From assembly GCA_038093975.1 (NCBI GenBank), contig JBBPTG010000016.1, forward strand, positions 1 through 64,000: a stretch of DNA of 64,000 bases, read 5' to 3'. This document shows positions 47,696 to 60,313 of this stretch, piece after piece. Positions within the stretch are counted from its first letter, which is position 1, and the number at the start of each line of letters is the position of its first letter. Source of the stretch: Chalciporus piperatus (taxonomy: Eukaryota; Basidiomycota; Agaricomycetes; Boletales; Boletaceae). Under the pieces are notes generated by a model. That model made no database searches and was not told the DNA's origin. It saw only the letters and a program-made list of their open reading frames with translations. The position numbers and the translations under genes are program-made.

Positions 47696-48666
47696 TTCGA
47701 GTTTACTGTGGTCGTGCGATTTGACTTGAAGTTGTTAGATCAGAGTGAAAAGACTTGCACAGCCATCCATCGCTGGTTTGGTGCGTTCTAGTGGAAGCAG
47801 GGAAAACCCTCTTATTCCGGCTCTCTGCGTAGTATTTTTGCGCAACACTGCGGGGAAACCAAGTTCATCACCGTGAGTCCTTCAACCCAACTTGCTTGCG
47901 TGTGCCAGTGGTGGTGTGAGACCGGACCACCAGGCTGCACATGCAAAATGATGGTGTAACTTAAAGGAGGTTTCGCGCGGGGATGCTGGTACGGTCCAGA
48001 TATCGACTGGCATATTGCTATCGGCATATGCACAGCAGTCTGCTTGGAACTTACTTCTAGCTTTGCTTCGATTCCAGTGCTCCAGCCTGAGACAAACATC
48101 AATATTATCGAAGTACTACTAGTAGTACGGCTCCAACCGTTCATGTCGCTTCCGGACCGATCTAACAGGAAGAAGGGACTCGGAACACTCTTCCGATTGG
48201 TTCCACGCGAGCTCTCGAGGGGTCTACCTGTGCGTCGTGGGCTGTCGTGGGTTTATTTCTCCCCTGAAATTACTGTGGAGGATGCGGCTAATCATATCTC
48301 CTGACCAGTCTCTTCAGATAGAGCAATCATCTCTTGGCTAAGTAGGGCACGAATGGCAAAAGAGACGGACAAAGTTTGTTTTCAGAATAAAGCAAGAAGG
48401 GTTCCAGAAGGCGGGAGGGAAGGCGGGTTGGGAAGCGTCATTGCCTGAAGTTCATCTGTCGCTCTGATCACGACAAGGGACATGATCTGTCAATGTCCAA
48501 GTGATCGGCTCGCATCCGATCAATCTTATCCGCGACCCGTGCCGTTTATGCACTCTTACCGTGACGCAGGTGTCCAGTGGTGATAAAGTGTGTCCATTAT
48601 CCTTCCATTTTTCGTGCCTTTTCGTCCCCGCGACTCTCCTTAAACTAGACTTCAGCACGCACCACG
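47696..48666. promoter_or_regulatory. Divergent promoter region BCP1 / Ser-Pro-rich gene
   Basis: About 970 bp without a convincing reading frame. It contains a GTACTACTAGTAGTAC palindrome (about 48113-48128) and a CT-rich stretch before the plus-strand start. I see no other sites. Confidence 0.4.
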
Positions 48667-51292
48667 ATGCGATCTATGAACGAGGAGGATGCGGTGTATG
48701 CCGCCCTTCTCACTCAGCTCCTCTCCGACTCGGACACAAACGTACTCGACGACCGCGTGCATTCCTGGATAGAGCATCAGTACGACTTTGTCTTTGCAGA
48801 GAACAAGGTCGACGAAAACCACACTTTGCATGCTTTCGATCCCCGCGCGCCGTCACCGTCACCCTCCTCCTCAGTCGGTGCACACCGCTCATTCGATTTT
48901 GGCCACCCAGATGTTTCCACATATCTACCTTCGTTGTACACAGAACCCACTTCACCCCGGGACGCCAACTGGTTGTCCCCGACGTCCCCACCATACACCC
49001 TTGCTGAGGAAGAAGAACATGAAGAGGAGGATCATACACACTCCCTAGGTTCTATAAAACAAGAGATGGCTCCCTGGGGGATGCAGTCCACCACACCATC
49101 CTCCCATAATAGACCTGATAAGGTTAGCCCGCCGTTTCTCAAACTTTTATTATTGGTGTGACGACATTCCACAGGACCTTCCAGCCCTACCTCCGTCTCC
49201 CGCTTGTTCGCTGAAGCGGCCAGCATCATCCCGCACACTGATACCGCGTTCATCATCTGGACGATTGTCTCGTCTTCCTTCACTCACAAGCACACCTTCC
49301 TCGGATCAGAGCCAGCCCCAGGATATCCATCCACCCTTACCAGTTTCCGCCCCTCACACGCTAGCCAGCATTGGCTCGCGTAAACGCAGTGGTTCTTTTC
49401 CTCGCAAGTTCGTGCGCGTGCAAGACGATAAGGACTCCCCGCATCCCTCACCAACGGTTTCCGATTTCTCTTTTGCATACCCACGGGAAACCCCTTTGAC
49501 GACGCCATGTGCCAGCACCCCTGCGTCACCGACCAGTCCCACGTTCATATCCACACCATGTTCCCCAAAGAACATCGCTCTTCCTGCTTCACCTCTTTAC
49601 CAGCAGGGGTTCTTCAGGGAGCAGGCACCCCGGGGGGGAACGGAGCGATCGCGGTCCTCCCCAGCATCTCCGGTCTTACCGAAAACCTTTATTCCAGTGT
49701 CTCCCAGTACTACTTCTCTTGTGTCAGCCGCGATAAATGTACTTCCAATACCCCCTCCCGCGACCAGCGCAAATTCAGAACATGAGATTACACAACACCA
49801 CCGGACCGCGTATTCTCAGTCACAATGGTCTATTACAACCGAAAACTCTCTCATACAACTCCCCTCGGAGCCGCGCACCACTGTCACAGGAGAGAAAGAC
49901 AAAGAACCGAAGATACCCAAAAGGCGGACACGCTTACTTAGTCTGATTACGCGCCTCACCCCTGGCCGCAGAAACGCATCATCGACTTCGACAGCCGGCA
50001 GGAAAACGGACCAACATTCTGCCACTGAAGTTGGTAGGGAGCAATACGAAGAAAAACCCGCGCCAAAGAGGTCTTTTGGCGGGGGATCATCGTCGAAGAA
50101 AGTCTCGCTGGCTTCCATCCGAACATCCTTCTCCCTCTCTCGCACATCGTTTGGCTCGCAGCGTCCCTCCATATCTTCCAAAGAAGGACCTCTTTCAAGT
50201 CTACCTACATCGCCAGTTCAAACATCTCATAATATTTCGCGACCTTCGCTGACGGATGGGTGCGTTCCACCGTCAAGTAAGAAATCGTCACTTGCCTCCC
50301 TTCGAGCGTCGTTTTCCCTTTCCCGTACATATTTCAGTTCACTGGTTTCTCCAACAGAGGAGGTACCACCTCTACCCACGTCGCCTGGACACGCAAAGAC
50401 GTCTTTCAGTGCTTCGCGTCCGTCATTGACAGATGGGACTTCGCACAAATCACTTGCTTCTCTTAGTGCATCGGTCACTCTCGCTCGCGCGTCACCTCTG
50501 CCCACTTCGCCCATGCGGACGTCTTTCAGTATGCGCCGTCCTTCATTTACGGATGGAAGTACTACCTCGGAGGCGGTCTCGCCTGTGCCAAAAGTATCTC
50601 TTCCCAAAGCCCGAGTAGCGCAGATCGACACCACATCACTCTCGCTCCCGCATTCGCTACTAGTATCAAAAATGAACTCCCCATCGCAAGTGTCATTCTC
50701 GGAGACGGTGGCTACATCGGCGTCGGCCTCGCGCGCCTCTTTATTGCCTTTGATCACCAGCCACAGCACACCGGGAACGTCCTCTATACCTCTACCCAGT
50801 AAACGCACGTCCCTGGCGTCAGCGGCTGGCATCGAACGCTCGGTTTCCACCAGCTGGATGCCCGCCTGCGACTCCCAGATACCAACAAAGCCGATCTTGC
50901 GGCTGACAGCAAAGCCCAGTGGTCCAAGAATGCCTACACTCTCACCGCCTCACCTTGAAAGGAATGCAACTCCTCCCCGGACCCCTATCCTCTGTAAAAC
51001 CGATTTGCCTTCATTTGCGTCTACTGGTTCCAAGGTCCCCCAATCACCTACAAAGTTCATTCCTCCGGCAAAACTTGCATCTATTCTTGAAGCTCGGTCG
51101 GAGAGGCTGGCCCCCGCAGTGTCCAGTGCCATTTCTGTTTCGGCACAGCCAACCCGGACATCTCAACTTCCGACTCCACTCCTTTCAGAGAACGCATTGC
51201 CCGGAAGGCTTCGTAAGCTTCCAATACCACTAAACGAGGGATCCCCCTCGTTTAGACTGTCAGAGCCTCAAACCGAGAGAATAATCGTTTAA
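48667..51292 (+). CDS. Ser/Pro-rich protein with internal repeats, unknown
   Basis: Model: join(48667..49122,49175..51292), 857 aa. Apart from a helical N-terminus (residues 1-45) and an acidic patch (EEEEHEEED), the protein is predicted disordered, rich in Ser, Thr and Pro, with dozens of SP/TP sites. This pattern suits a proline-directed-kinase target or cytoskeletal scaffold. Between about 50040 and 50590 a ~50-residue unit repeats three to four times: SLAS-(I/L)-R-(T/A)-SFSLSR, a LPTSP element, then SRPSLTDG or RRPSFTDG. I recognise no domain, and the function is unknown. Confidence 0.75.
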
Positions 51293-53065
51293 TCACCGGT
51301 AAGGAACGAGCATAGTGTCTGTATTAGCTGCGTCTGAGGCTAACCAAAGTCGTAGCCGAATGAAATCGGTGACGAAAGGTCGATTATCTACATACGACTA
51401 TTGTTACCACAATCACTTCCGGATTTCGTCTCCATCGCTCGAAGCGTTGGCGCGGATTCGTGTGTGCAAGCACCAAGAACCCGCTTCCCAAGACCTCTAT
51501 CCCGTGTACTGTCAAATCTTTATCTCAGCTTATCGGAACCTTGAATCTCTCTGGTGGCTGGCCATCGTCCTTAAATATTTTAGTATATATTAATAGGGCC
51601 TAGGCTTACATTACCCTTGACATTCCCCTTCTCATGCGGCTGTACACACGAAATAACCCTACAGAAAAAATGATGTTGACGTGTCATACGTACCTGTTTT
51701 CAATAGCTTTCATCCTCCCATGACCCAGTTATCCTGGATCCTTGGAAACCCCTCTTTATATAGTCACGCTACTTGTATATTTCACGAAAGGATAGAATAG
51801 AGCCGGCAATTTCCAGAATAGCGCTCGTCTTCAACCAATCAGGACTCACAAGAATGCACAAAGAGGCGTTACGCCACAAGACTGGATGATTGATGCGGAT
51901 GCTTGTGGGGACCCGAAAACGCTGTAATCCCGATGTACACCTCCTGACAGCACTTCTCGATGTCGTCTAGTTGAGTGACGAAGCACAGACAATGTAATGA
52001 ACCTTAATGTTGGGCGCCAGACAATTATGCACCGTGTTCAACGATTCTCGGCGGAAACGTGTTGACAAGCGCAACCGTCCGAAGCGATTTCGTCGCCGAG
52101 CTGTCATAAATGCATACACCCGAAAGGTGATCGTAGTAGAACGCTTCGGTGACAATGAACCCACTCACGTCTACGATGATCGTGGGGTAGCTAACGTTGC
52201 CTCCCCAATAATGTTCTGATCGCCGTCAATTAGGAGGGCCTCTTCATGTCGTCCATATGGCGACAGTGATCTATGGGACACTCAATGCGTGCGTTTACGA
52301 AGATATGATGTTGAAACGTCGACTGCCATCAGAGGAGTTCCGTTGACGGTGATGAAGAGTTAATATTCATCATGATGTGTGTCGACATTCCGATCCGAAC
52401 AGTGAGCGCCTGTAGTACATCGCTGTTTAACGAAAACACAAAAACTCACCATGGCCACGGACTTCTCTAATTCCGTATGGAGTTTAGGTGTTGCAGCTGC
52501 TAAACGCCAACAACTTGGGGCCTGAGTCTGGGAAATCAGACTTCATGATCACTGCGTGATCATGACTTGTGTCACAAAACTGGTAAGAAGTGAGAGGCCC
52601 CAGAACAGGTAGCAAGCACTTAGCAAGCGTGGTTGACGATACTTGTACCAATGTACTTGGCGGGTCAATTGTGGATCGTTTGCAGTGTGTTGTTCAGGAG
52701 AGTCATACGAAAGTGGTAACGGTGTTGTTTCCACAGCATTACTCCTCGACTCCAGAAGAACTTCCATTCGAATGGCAGTTGCACAAGGGTGTTTGGGTTC
52801 ACGCGGCTGAAACCGGCTCCGCTGAAAGGCACAGGTTGTCACTGATGGACATCTTCACATCCTCCTACGGGCGAGTTCTCGCATGCGTTGCGTACAGTTC
52901 ACTCACCTGCGACTATCGTTGACGGTTGTTCTGCTCCGAGACCATCCATTGGTCACGTAGGGGAGATGCCTCAACTTGAGTTACAAGTTGGCTTCCGGGA
53001 TTCCACGTTTGGTCGAAGCAAGAGCTGCTCTGGTTTCTGTTCACACACCTCGGTTGCTTATTAAC
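51293..53065. other. Long intergenic stretch, no gene recognised
   Basis: About 1.8 kb. Candidate frames at 52007-52219 and 52590-52922 (plus) and 52549-52842 (minus) overlap each other and show no domain or splice logic. A TGATCA-rich near-palindrome (CATGATCACTGCGTGATCATG, about 52543-52563) is the only structure I note. Confidence 0.5.
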
Positions 53066-53137
53066 GCCCGCTTAGCTCAGTGGTAGAGCGCGTCACTCGT
53101 AATGATGAGGTCGGTTGTTCAATCCAGCCAGCGGGCA
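53066..53137 (+). tRNA. tRNA-Thr (CGT), second copy
   Basis: 72 nt, full cloverleaf: acceptor GCCCGCT/AGCGGGC, anticodon arm CGTCA-CTCGTAA-TGATG (anticodon CGT), identical D and T arms to the copy at 46419-46490, discriminator A, no intron. The differences between the two copies preserve base pairing in both the acceptor and anticodon stems. A and B boxes are intact. Confidence 0.95.
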
Positions 53138-55082
53138 CGCAGGTTTTTGTTTTTCTTCTCTTTCCCCCGGAACATCCCAGTGTTAAAATAATTACAAGCA
53201 ACCGTACCCGATTGACCTACTATTGTAATGACACGAGAACAATTTTATCACAAGCAGACGTCACTAGTATGAGGGATCGGTGGATATATTTCGTCGACTT
53301 GACTAGGCAGACCCAAGAGTCGAACGAAAACAGTCTTCCCAGTCGCAAGCTTGGTCAGATTGAGGGGAGTCAACAATCAGACCTAATTTGATACCTGCAT
53401 CGATGTGTAAATGGATACACAAATCGAACGCGGTATGTACCTCGACTGCGATCGTTGTGCGGCTTGGAACAAAGTTGAATACATATATTTCTATGTGGCA
53501 GTCATGACCACCTAAACTGCGTTCGAGGGGGAGAGTATTCATGATCCGTTATTAGAGCGAGAAGAGTATGGGGATTTATTTAATTCAGCAGTGCATGCAT
53601 CACTTGAAGGCGTCACGTCCTCTGTCGCGAAACTCGAGTAGATGGATGAAGCAGGGAGGATTATATCAACGACAAAGATCGAAGTGTGATGTGATGGTCA
53701 AAGCTCGGGGAGAGCAACATAGCACGGGGAGTCACGGAGGGGAAACATCGTGAGTAGCCTGAGGAAGACAATTCGGATCAGACGACCCGGCGATAGAAGA
53801 ACACGCAAGGCGGTGGCGATCAAGAGAATTTAAGAGACATGAACGCCGCGGCAGATGCCCGGTCGATCTTTGATTATTGAAAGCGCCAATAACACAGACT
53901 ACACGACGCCACGTAAAAGTGCGTCCGAACTGCATAGAAAGAAGGTGCCTGTGAGACGGACTCAGTCCGGGATAGGCGCCTCCCCATGCAGGTGCGTGAG
54001 AGGTGTGCGATCTGTGGATCTCGTGTTGTTCGGGACCTGCAACGCGCGGTTCAGCCTCGGATATGGAGAAGATCGAGAGGTAGATGAAGGTCCATAGAAC
54101 GACTATACAGTGGCTGGAAGCTTGCAAGAAAGAGCGAGCGGGAAACGAACGTACCATAATCCCGCGGATGTTAAGTATCAACGGCACCGTCATACAGCAA
54201 CCAAGGGCTGACAGATCGCGGGAACAACTTCAGGGGGGGCGGAGAAAGAATGACCTGAAGCCCACCGAACCTAGAACCCCTGGCGGGCATTAAGAACGAC
54301 ACCAGGGCCAGGGGGTTCAGAGAGAGAAGGGGGCAAAAGCATACTCCCAAGTATACAACTTGATCTTGAACCCCAGGCGATGATGCCCACTTCGCCGCAC
54401 CAGGCTGTCACAAACAACCGATAAGGTTAGTCGTCAGACCGAGCCAAGATCTCGACTGTCATCATCACTGGCAGTGGCACTCTGTCAAAAAGTCAAAAAA
54501 AAACTTGACGACAGATCTGGGACAGATATGTACATACTTCCGACACGCTGATCTGGAAATACAGAACGTTAATCTAATCCAATATCCAGTCAGCAGACGA
54601 AGAGGTCGAGAACGAAACGAACCAGAGTCAGCGCAGAATTTAGCGGTGCTACTAGTATGCGAGGTTATTAGCGGTGAACTTTTAGTATAGATGCCGACCG
54701 ATCGATTGAAAGGAGATCCTGGTCATCTTGATGAGATGGTAGAACTGCAAGAACCAGCTGCCAGCGAAACCCAACCCAGAGCAAGTGCACAAGCCAACCC
54801 CACCCCACGTAACTTACGACTCTTGAGTCGAAGAGAGAGAGAGATTGACATTGGTATACAATACATCAAAAGAAAAAACGCACCCACATCCACCATGTAT
54901 CGATCACAATCAAGAAGAAGAGAGAGAAAAACGAACAAACGTAGCGTCAGACGAAACACAAACATCAACGAAATCAATCAATCAAAACACTCGACTGAAA
55001 AAGGGGGAGCCCTTCTACTCTACTTTCCCCCGGTCCCCGGTCCCCTGCTGGAGAGTGCGTGAGTTACATGGACGGACGGCGC
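53138..55082. other. Intergenic, no gene recognised
   Basis: About 1.9 kb. Frames at 53732-54193 (minus) and 54691-55062 (plus) have no recognisable content. The right end probably holds the 3' UTR of the F-box-like gene. An A-tract (AAAGTCAAAAAAAAAC) lies near 54490. Confidence 0.5.
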
Positions 55083-55915
55083 TCAACTCTCCTCGGAATC
55101 AAACACGTACAACCCGTCCAGCTCCCCTCCATTCACTAACCCAGCTTTCAACGCCCCGAGACCCACATCGACGTACCCCCGATCCTTATCCCGGTCGCGA
55201 GCAGTCCTCCGTCGACTCGAGGGCGATAGCGATGCCTCTCCCTCACGTATTCGCGATCTCGGAGGAGACCCATCGACTCGTAACCGTTTCATGACAGACC
55301 TTGCCCGATCATCACCTTGCCCAACCCGAACGCGTCCATCAGATCCGTCACCCCCACCCCTATCTCCGAGCGTACTCCCACCCGATCCGATGTCGAGTTC
55401 TTCCGAGGACCGTTTCCGTTGACGCGGAACAGGCGTACCCGCGTCGAGCATCCCTTCGCGTTTGCCATGCCCCTCCGTCTGGGTGTGAATCGCCCCATTA
55501 TCGTGCACCGGTGTAGTTCCATGCGAGTGTGAGTGTGAGTGTGAGTGTGAGTGTGGGTGTGGGTCTGAGGGTGCATGCACCCCCGTCTTTGCCCTCTTCG
55601 GAGGCGTCCCAGCCCTACCCGTCCCACCACCCCCAGTCCCCCCATCCCCCTCACCAACCCCAACACTCCCCTCAAGATCATCCGACGACCGTTTTCGAGG
55701 CGTCACCGCATACGACACAGGTGATTTTTCGCTTGCTCGTTCGTCAGCGTCAGCGTCAACCTCTTCCTCTTCCTCGACGTCTTCCTCGACATCACCCTCT
55801 TCCTCCTCCTCGTATTCTTCGTACTCTTCGTATTCTTCCTCTTCCTCCTCTTCTTGGGCCAACGGATGTCTCCCAACATGCACCTCCTCAAGGACGACCT
55901 CTGGATGTTTCGTTC

Positions 55916-55946
<31 letters not shown>

Positions 55947-58878
55947 CACGCCGCTCGTATTCGTCTTCTCATTGAGACGAGGGTTAGATCCAGGGTGTGG
56001 ATTTGGATTCGGATTTGGGTTCGGATTCGGATGGGGATTCGGATGAGAATTTGGATGTGGATTAGAACCAGGGTTGGGATGCGGGTTCCCACCTTGCACA
56101 TGATGCCCTTGACTAGGCACCGTATGCCCAGCAGCAGCGTTCGCAGTCGCCACCGTACGTTCACAAATCGTACATCGACAATGGAACAGCGGCGCACACG
56201 CTTCTCGCCAAACCTATTTTTTATCAAACGCGCGTCAGCCAGAGCGCTAACCCGTCGCATGCGAACGCGAACGACGCAAGAGAGGGAGGGAGAAAAAACG
56301 ACGCAACGACGCAACGACGCAACGACGCAACGACGCAACGACGCAACGACGCAACGACGCAACAACACAACGACGCAACGACGCAACGACGCAACGACGC
56401 AGGAATCCTCGGAACCCTCGACGACAACAAGGAGAAATCAAAACACGCACGTTCTTCAACGCCTCCAAACTATACTGCGTCATATGCGCCAACGTCACCG
56501 GCACATACGGTATCGGGTGAATCAACTTCGGCGACGGCAACACAGGCGAGACCGGAATCGGCATCGGCATTGGAATCTTGACCGCCGGTGGTGGTGCTGG
56601 CTGTTTTCCCTTGTTCCCTCCTCCTCCTCCTCCCGACGAACCTGCAGGTTTATCCTTTTCGTCCTTGTGCTTGTCAGGCGGCGGAGAGGGCGTGGTCAAC
56701 AACGTCGTCGTGGACAACACGGGACTCGTCGTAGTCGTATGGGAACCTTCACTTCGCTCCGAGGCGCTACTCGCCTCTTCTTCTTCACGCTCCCCATCCC
56801 GTTCGCGGTTACGCGCCGCCCCCGTGTGAGATGTGGGACCCTTGGACGTCCGCAGACCCCCAGCGGCCCAATCGACACCATCGAACCACATCCCTGGGGA
56901 TCTCAACTCGGATAATACCTCCTCCGTATCCATCCTCGCCACACGCATCGCAGGGTCTGTCGCCCCAACGCCCCCGCCCGTTCCGCTCGCACACTCGATC
57001 ACACACTTGCGTATCAGATTCCGCATCGCGGGGAGTAATATCGCCCGGAGCTGTTTCTGATAGGCATGATACGCTTGTTCACAGAGCGCAAACGAGGGCG
57101 GGGCATGGGCTCGGACTGTCGACGGACGAGGATGGACGTCGTCGGATGTGGTCGAGTTGGGCGAGGTGGGCGAGGTAGCAGATGAGGGCGAGATGGGCGA
57201 TGTGTCGCTTGGGCTGACCGTCCATGGACATGGATGAACCGCTTCGACTCTCATCATCCTCCTACTCCTGCCCATGTGTCCGTCCTCCTCGTCGTCCTCT
57301 TCACTCTCCGTGTCCTCTCCAGCATCTCTGACACCTCCACCCGCAGGCCAGGCATATCCGTACCATTGATCAGCTGGGCTGAGCCAATGTCCGTCTAAAA
57401 TCCTGGCACGTGCCCAGTCGGCGATCGCAAGTTCGCGAACGCCACCTGCGTCTTCGGTGAGGGAGAGAAGTTCGGGGTCTTCCTCGTCCTCTTCTTCCTC
57501 TGAGGCGTACTCGGAGGAGTATAGAGATCGTGGCGAGGGTGAGCGAGAACGAGGGGTAGGTGGTGAGGGTGAGGTGCTGTGAACGGGGCTGTAGGACTGT
57601 TGTGGTACACTAGCATGTTGACGTTGTTGTTGCCGTGGTTGCTCTGGGGGTTGATGAGGAGCAAAGTCGACGCCCATGCCTTCCCCTGCCCAACGCGTGG
57701 CAGCGACAGCTTGTTCCATTAACTCGGGCATTTTGGTCTGTGAGCGGAGCCAGAATTTTTCCCGCGCCACGGCGATGACTTCGGCAATAGAGCCTTCGCC
57801 TAGCTCGATGAACGCGTCCACGGTCTGACGCGTCTCCCAATCTGCAGACGCGTATTTGGATGGGGGATAACGTGATATCGCGACTTGGTCCTTGCGAGAG
57901 CCGTGGTGCACGAAACGGGGACCGCCTACTGCCTCACAGTCACGGGAACTGGTGGAGATGCGTTGCCATAGCCATTCGCTGCGACATGAGCGGCAGGTGG
58001 TGTCGATGCCTGGCCAAGTCTCTTCGTCTTCATTTTCCGCACAGCATACCATGAGCGCGGGGTTGAGTTGAGTTGGGTAAGGATTGTAGTGACCGATCGG
58101 GCCGTTGAGTTGGGTTGGATGTCCATATGGTTGGTGATACGGTGTGAAACGGATCGCATTTCCGTGCATGTCGAACTGGGGGTCAGATTCTGCTGGTGGC
58201 GCTTCTCGGAGACATAGACCACAGAACGTGGACTTTCGATGTTCGCGACAGAGCGCGATCGGACCCAACGTGGGTGATATGTGGGTTCGCTTGGCAGAAG
58301 CGAGACCGACGGAAGAGAAGGGCGAGTTGATGCGACATACAAAACAGCTACGGGCGGTCATCTGGCGAAAATGACGAAAGGGGGATATTCGAAGGGAGAG
58401 TTGTATGTGGGCAGGAGTGGGGGTGTTTGGGTGAGGACGGAGGTATTGATAGTGGGCGAGTACGTCGTGTGGGTCGAGTGCGGTGCATGCTTTGGACCAG
58501 AATAGATGTGTTTCGACTGTAAACGGGTTATTTTGGTAACGGGGGGGGAGAAGAGGAGAGTCGCGTACGTGCTGTGGCCCATGATGGGGTGATTTGCATG
58601 AGGTTTTCGAGGAGGATTGCGTCTCGGAGAGTTGTGTATACGATTCTGGGATGCCAGAGCTCCTTTGGGTCCCAAGAGAGGGGACAGTAGCTGTTGGTCT
58701 GAGAGTCGAGGAGGTAGTGAGTGGCGATGGACCTGTGACATATGAGCGATTGTAAGCGACGAGGGGAAGTGAGAGAGAGATACCTGACGAGTTCGTTTGG
58801 TAGATGTTGCCATGATCTGTTCGTTTTCTTTCCCTTGTATACGATCTCCTCCTTCAGAGCCGAGCCCATTACTATCAT
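55083..58878 (-). CDS. F-box-like, Cys-rich protein with long disordered tail
   Basis: Model: complement(join(55083..56213,56451..58516,58569..58732,58784..58878)), 4 exons, 1,151 aa. The N-terminus has an F-box-like start (WQHLPNELVRSIATHYLL) and a conserved block (WDPKELWHPRIVYTTLRDA, ALETHLFW). A Cys/His cluster follows: CFVCR, then CREH, FCGLCLREAP. Further pairs are VCCAE and TCRSCRSEW, with CAPLFHCRCTICER at the exon 3-4 joint. These suggest two or more zinc sites. The C-terminal third is disordered: Asn-Pro and His-Ser dipeptide runs, acidic blocks, basic patches. A ubiquitin-ligase adaptor role is only suggested by the F-box-like start. The first two exons were recovered because the frame upstream of 58361 continues through two clean introns. 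Confidence 0.72.
55522..55562. repeat. In-frame hexanucleotide microsatellite
   Basis: GTGTGA repeated about six times, ending in GTGTGG variants. On the coding (minus) strand it makes a Ser-His dipeptide run in the F-box-like protein, expected to vary in length between strains. Confidence 0.85.
56299..56400. repeat. 8-bp tandem repeat in an intron
   Basis: The unit CGACGCAA is repeated about 12-13 times in the 237-nt intron 56214-56450 of the F-box-like gene, with one variant AACACAAC copy. It makes this intron the longest in the gene. Confidence 0.92.
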
Positions 58879-59063
58879 TCCTGTCCTCGCCGTTCGCCGT
58901 GATTAGCGTGCTCAAAGTCGACAGCCAAACCGTCTAGAACAAACACCCACAAACATACACCGCACGGACCATGTCCCTGTCTTTATCTTATCTCATGCCA
59001 CGTGATATTAATAATAATAATAAATAATCATAATCAACTCATCATCATCCTCATCACATTCAC
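58879..59063. promoter_or_regulatory. Short bidirectional promoter
   Basis: Only 185 bp separate the divergent starts of the F-box-like gene and the coiled-coil/PH-like gene. It contains an AT-rich core (ATTAATAATAATAATAAATA at about 59006-59026) that could serve both. Confidence 0.5.
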
Positions 59064-60130
59064 ATGACTTTCTTCTCTCTCCTCTGCCGCAACAGAAACA
59101 AACGCGCAATGGCCCCATCTCCTCCACCAAAGGAGACACCACCCACTCCTCCTCGCCCAGCCAGTGCAGCCACAAAACCACTCCCCGCTACACCAGACTA
59201 CGTTCGATATCCACCCGTCTTCCACCCCGCATACAAATACCGCACCCTCACTCCAGAGGAACGTCTCAAACGACGCCAATCCGTACAACGTCGTCGTCAA
59301 CTCGAGGACCAAGAAGCCATCCACGAAGAACAAGCACGCATCGCCCTCCGTATCCAAGACGAGCAAGAACAACAGCGTCGCGAAGCAGACCAAGAAGCGA
59401 GACGCGTGGCGCTTGTCAAGGAACACTTGCAACGCGCCGCCGCTCGTCGTCAACGGGAAGAACAAGAAGCGAACGAGGCTGAGAAACGTCGCTCGGCAGA
59501 GACTCGCGAGCGGAAACAGTCGGAACAACAACGCAGACTGCAGTACACGAAAGAGATGGAAAAGTGGAGGGGCGAATACATTGCCCGTGTCGCGTCCCAG
59601 TCGAGCGAGCAGGAAGAGGAACGCAAACGGGACGCAGAGGAACGCCGCAGTCGCGTAGCACAACTCAGCGATGTCGTTCTCGGGGCAGGGGCCAACGCAG
59701 CCCACTGCGGATGGCTCACCATCCAGACACACGACGCGATCGATTGGAAGAGACGCTACTTTATGTTCGATCTCGAACATGCTCAGTTGACTCTACGCAG
59801 AAAGCCACACGTGAGTATCGTCCACAGACTACTCACCCACGTTCACTCACCCGCCACAGGACTCGACACGCACCGTCGACCTCGTTAACCTTGACGGTCG
59901 AATCGCTAGCTTCCACGAATGGTACGACGGCTTTGAAGAACTCGAAGCGATACCACACTCTTTTGCTGTCACTTTCGTCGACGGTTGCACTTGGCGCATA
60001 TATGCTGACACCGAAGATGACAAGGTGTGTCACCCCCACCCACCATAGGTAATCCCCGACTTACCCATCTTACCCACGGTAGGATAGACTCCTCGTCCTG
60101 TTCAGCGAGGCCGCCGGGGTCATCGTGTGA
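59064..60130 (+). CDS. Coiled-coil protein with C-terminal PH-like domain
   Basis: Model: join(59064..59810,59860..60024,60083..60130), 3 exons, 319 aa. A Pro-rich N-terminus (residues 17-45) is followed by ~140 residues of Arg/Gln/Glu-rich sequence forming a long charged helix or coiled coil (about 67-210). The last ~100 residues look like a pleckstrin-homology domain: GWLTIQT, DWKRRYFMFDLE, then strands VDLVNLDGRI and HSFAVTF, and a final helix (DRLLVLFSEAAGV). PH domains bind phosphoinositides or proteins at membranes; the ligand is unknown. The PH assignment is by pattern only. Confidence 0.75.
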
Positions 60131-60313
60131 TCGTCACGTTCCCGAACGACCGCCATGCCCCACATGACCTCTCCCATGATACTCCCATACCCAGTGTATC
60201 CCTAAGTAGCATTAGTATCTATGCCCCGTGTACTTACCCCTATGTATACCACCGTCGCTTTCAGTACCCAGTCTCAATGGAATCACGTTGTCTGTCTAGC
60301 TCACTTTCGGTGT

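Noticed and set aside
52549..52922. Overlapping frames on both strands as genes
   Set aside because: They contradict each other, have no domain and no splice support; the stretch is treated as intergenic.
55854..56915. 353-codon plus-strand frame
   Set aside because: It is antisense to the F-box-like gene and consists of repeats read backwards; the minus-strand model has consistent splicing and conserved-looking blocks.
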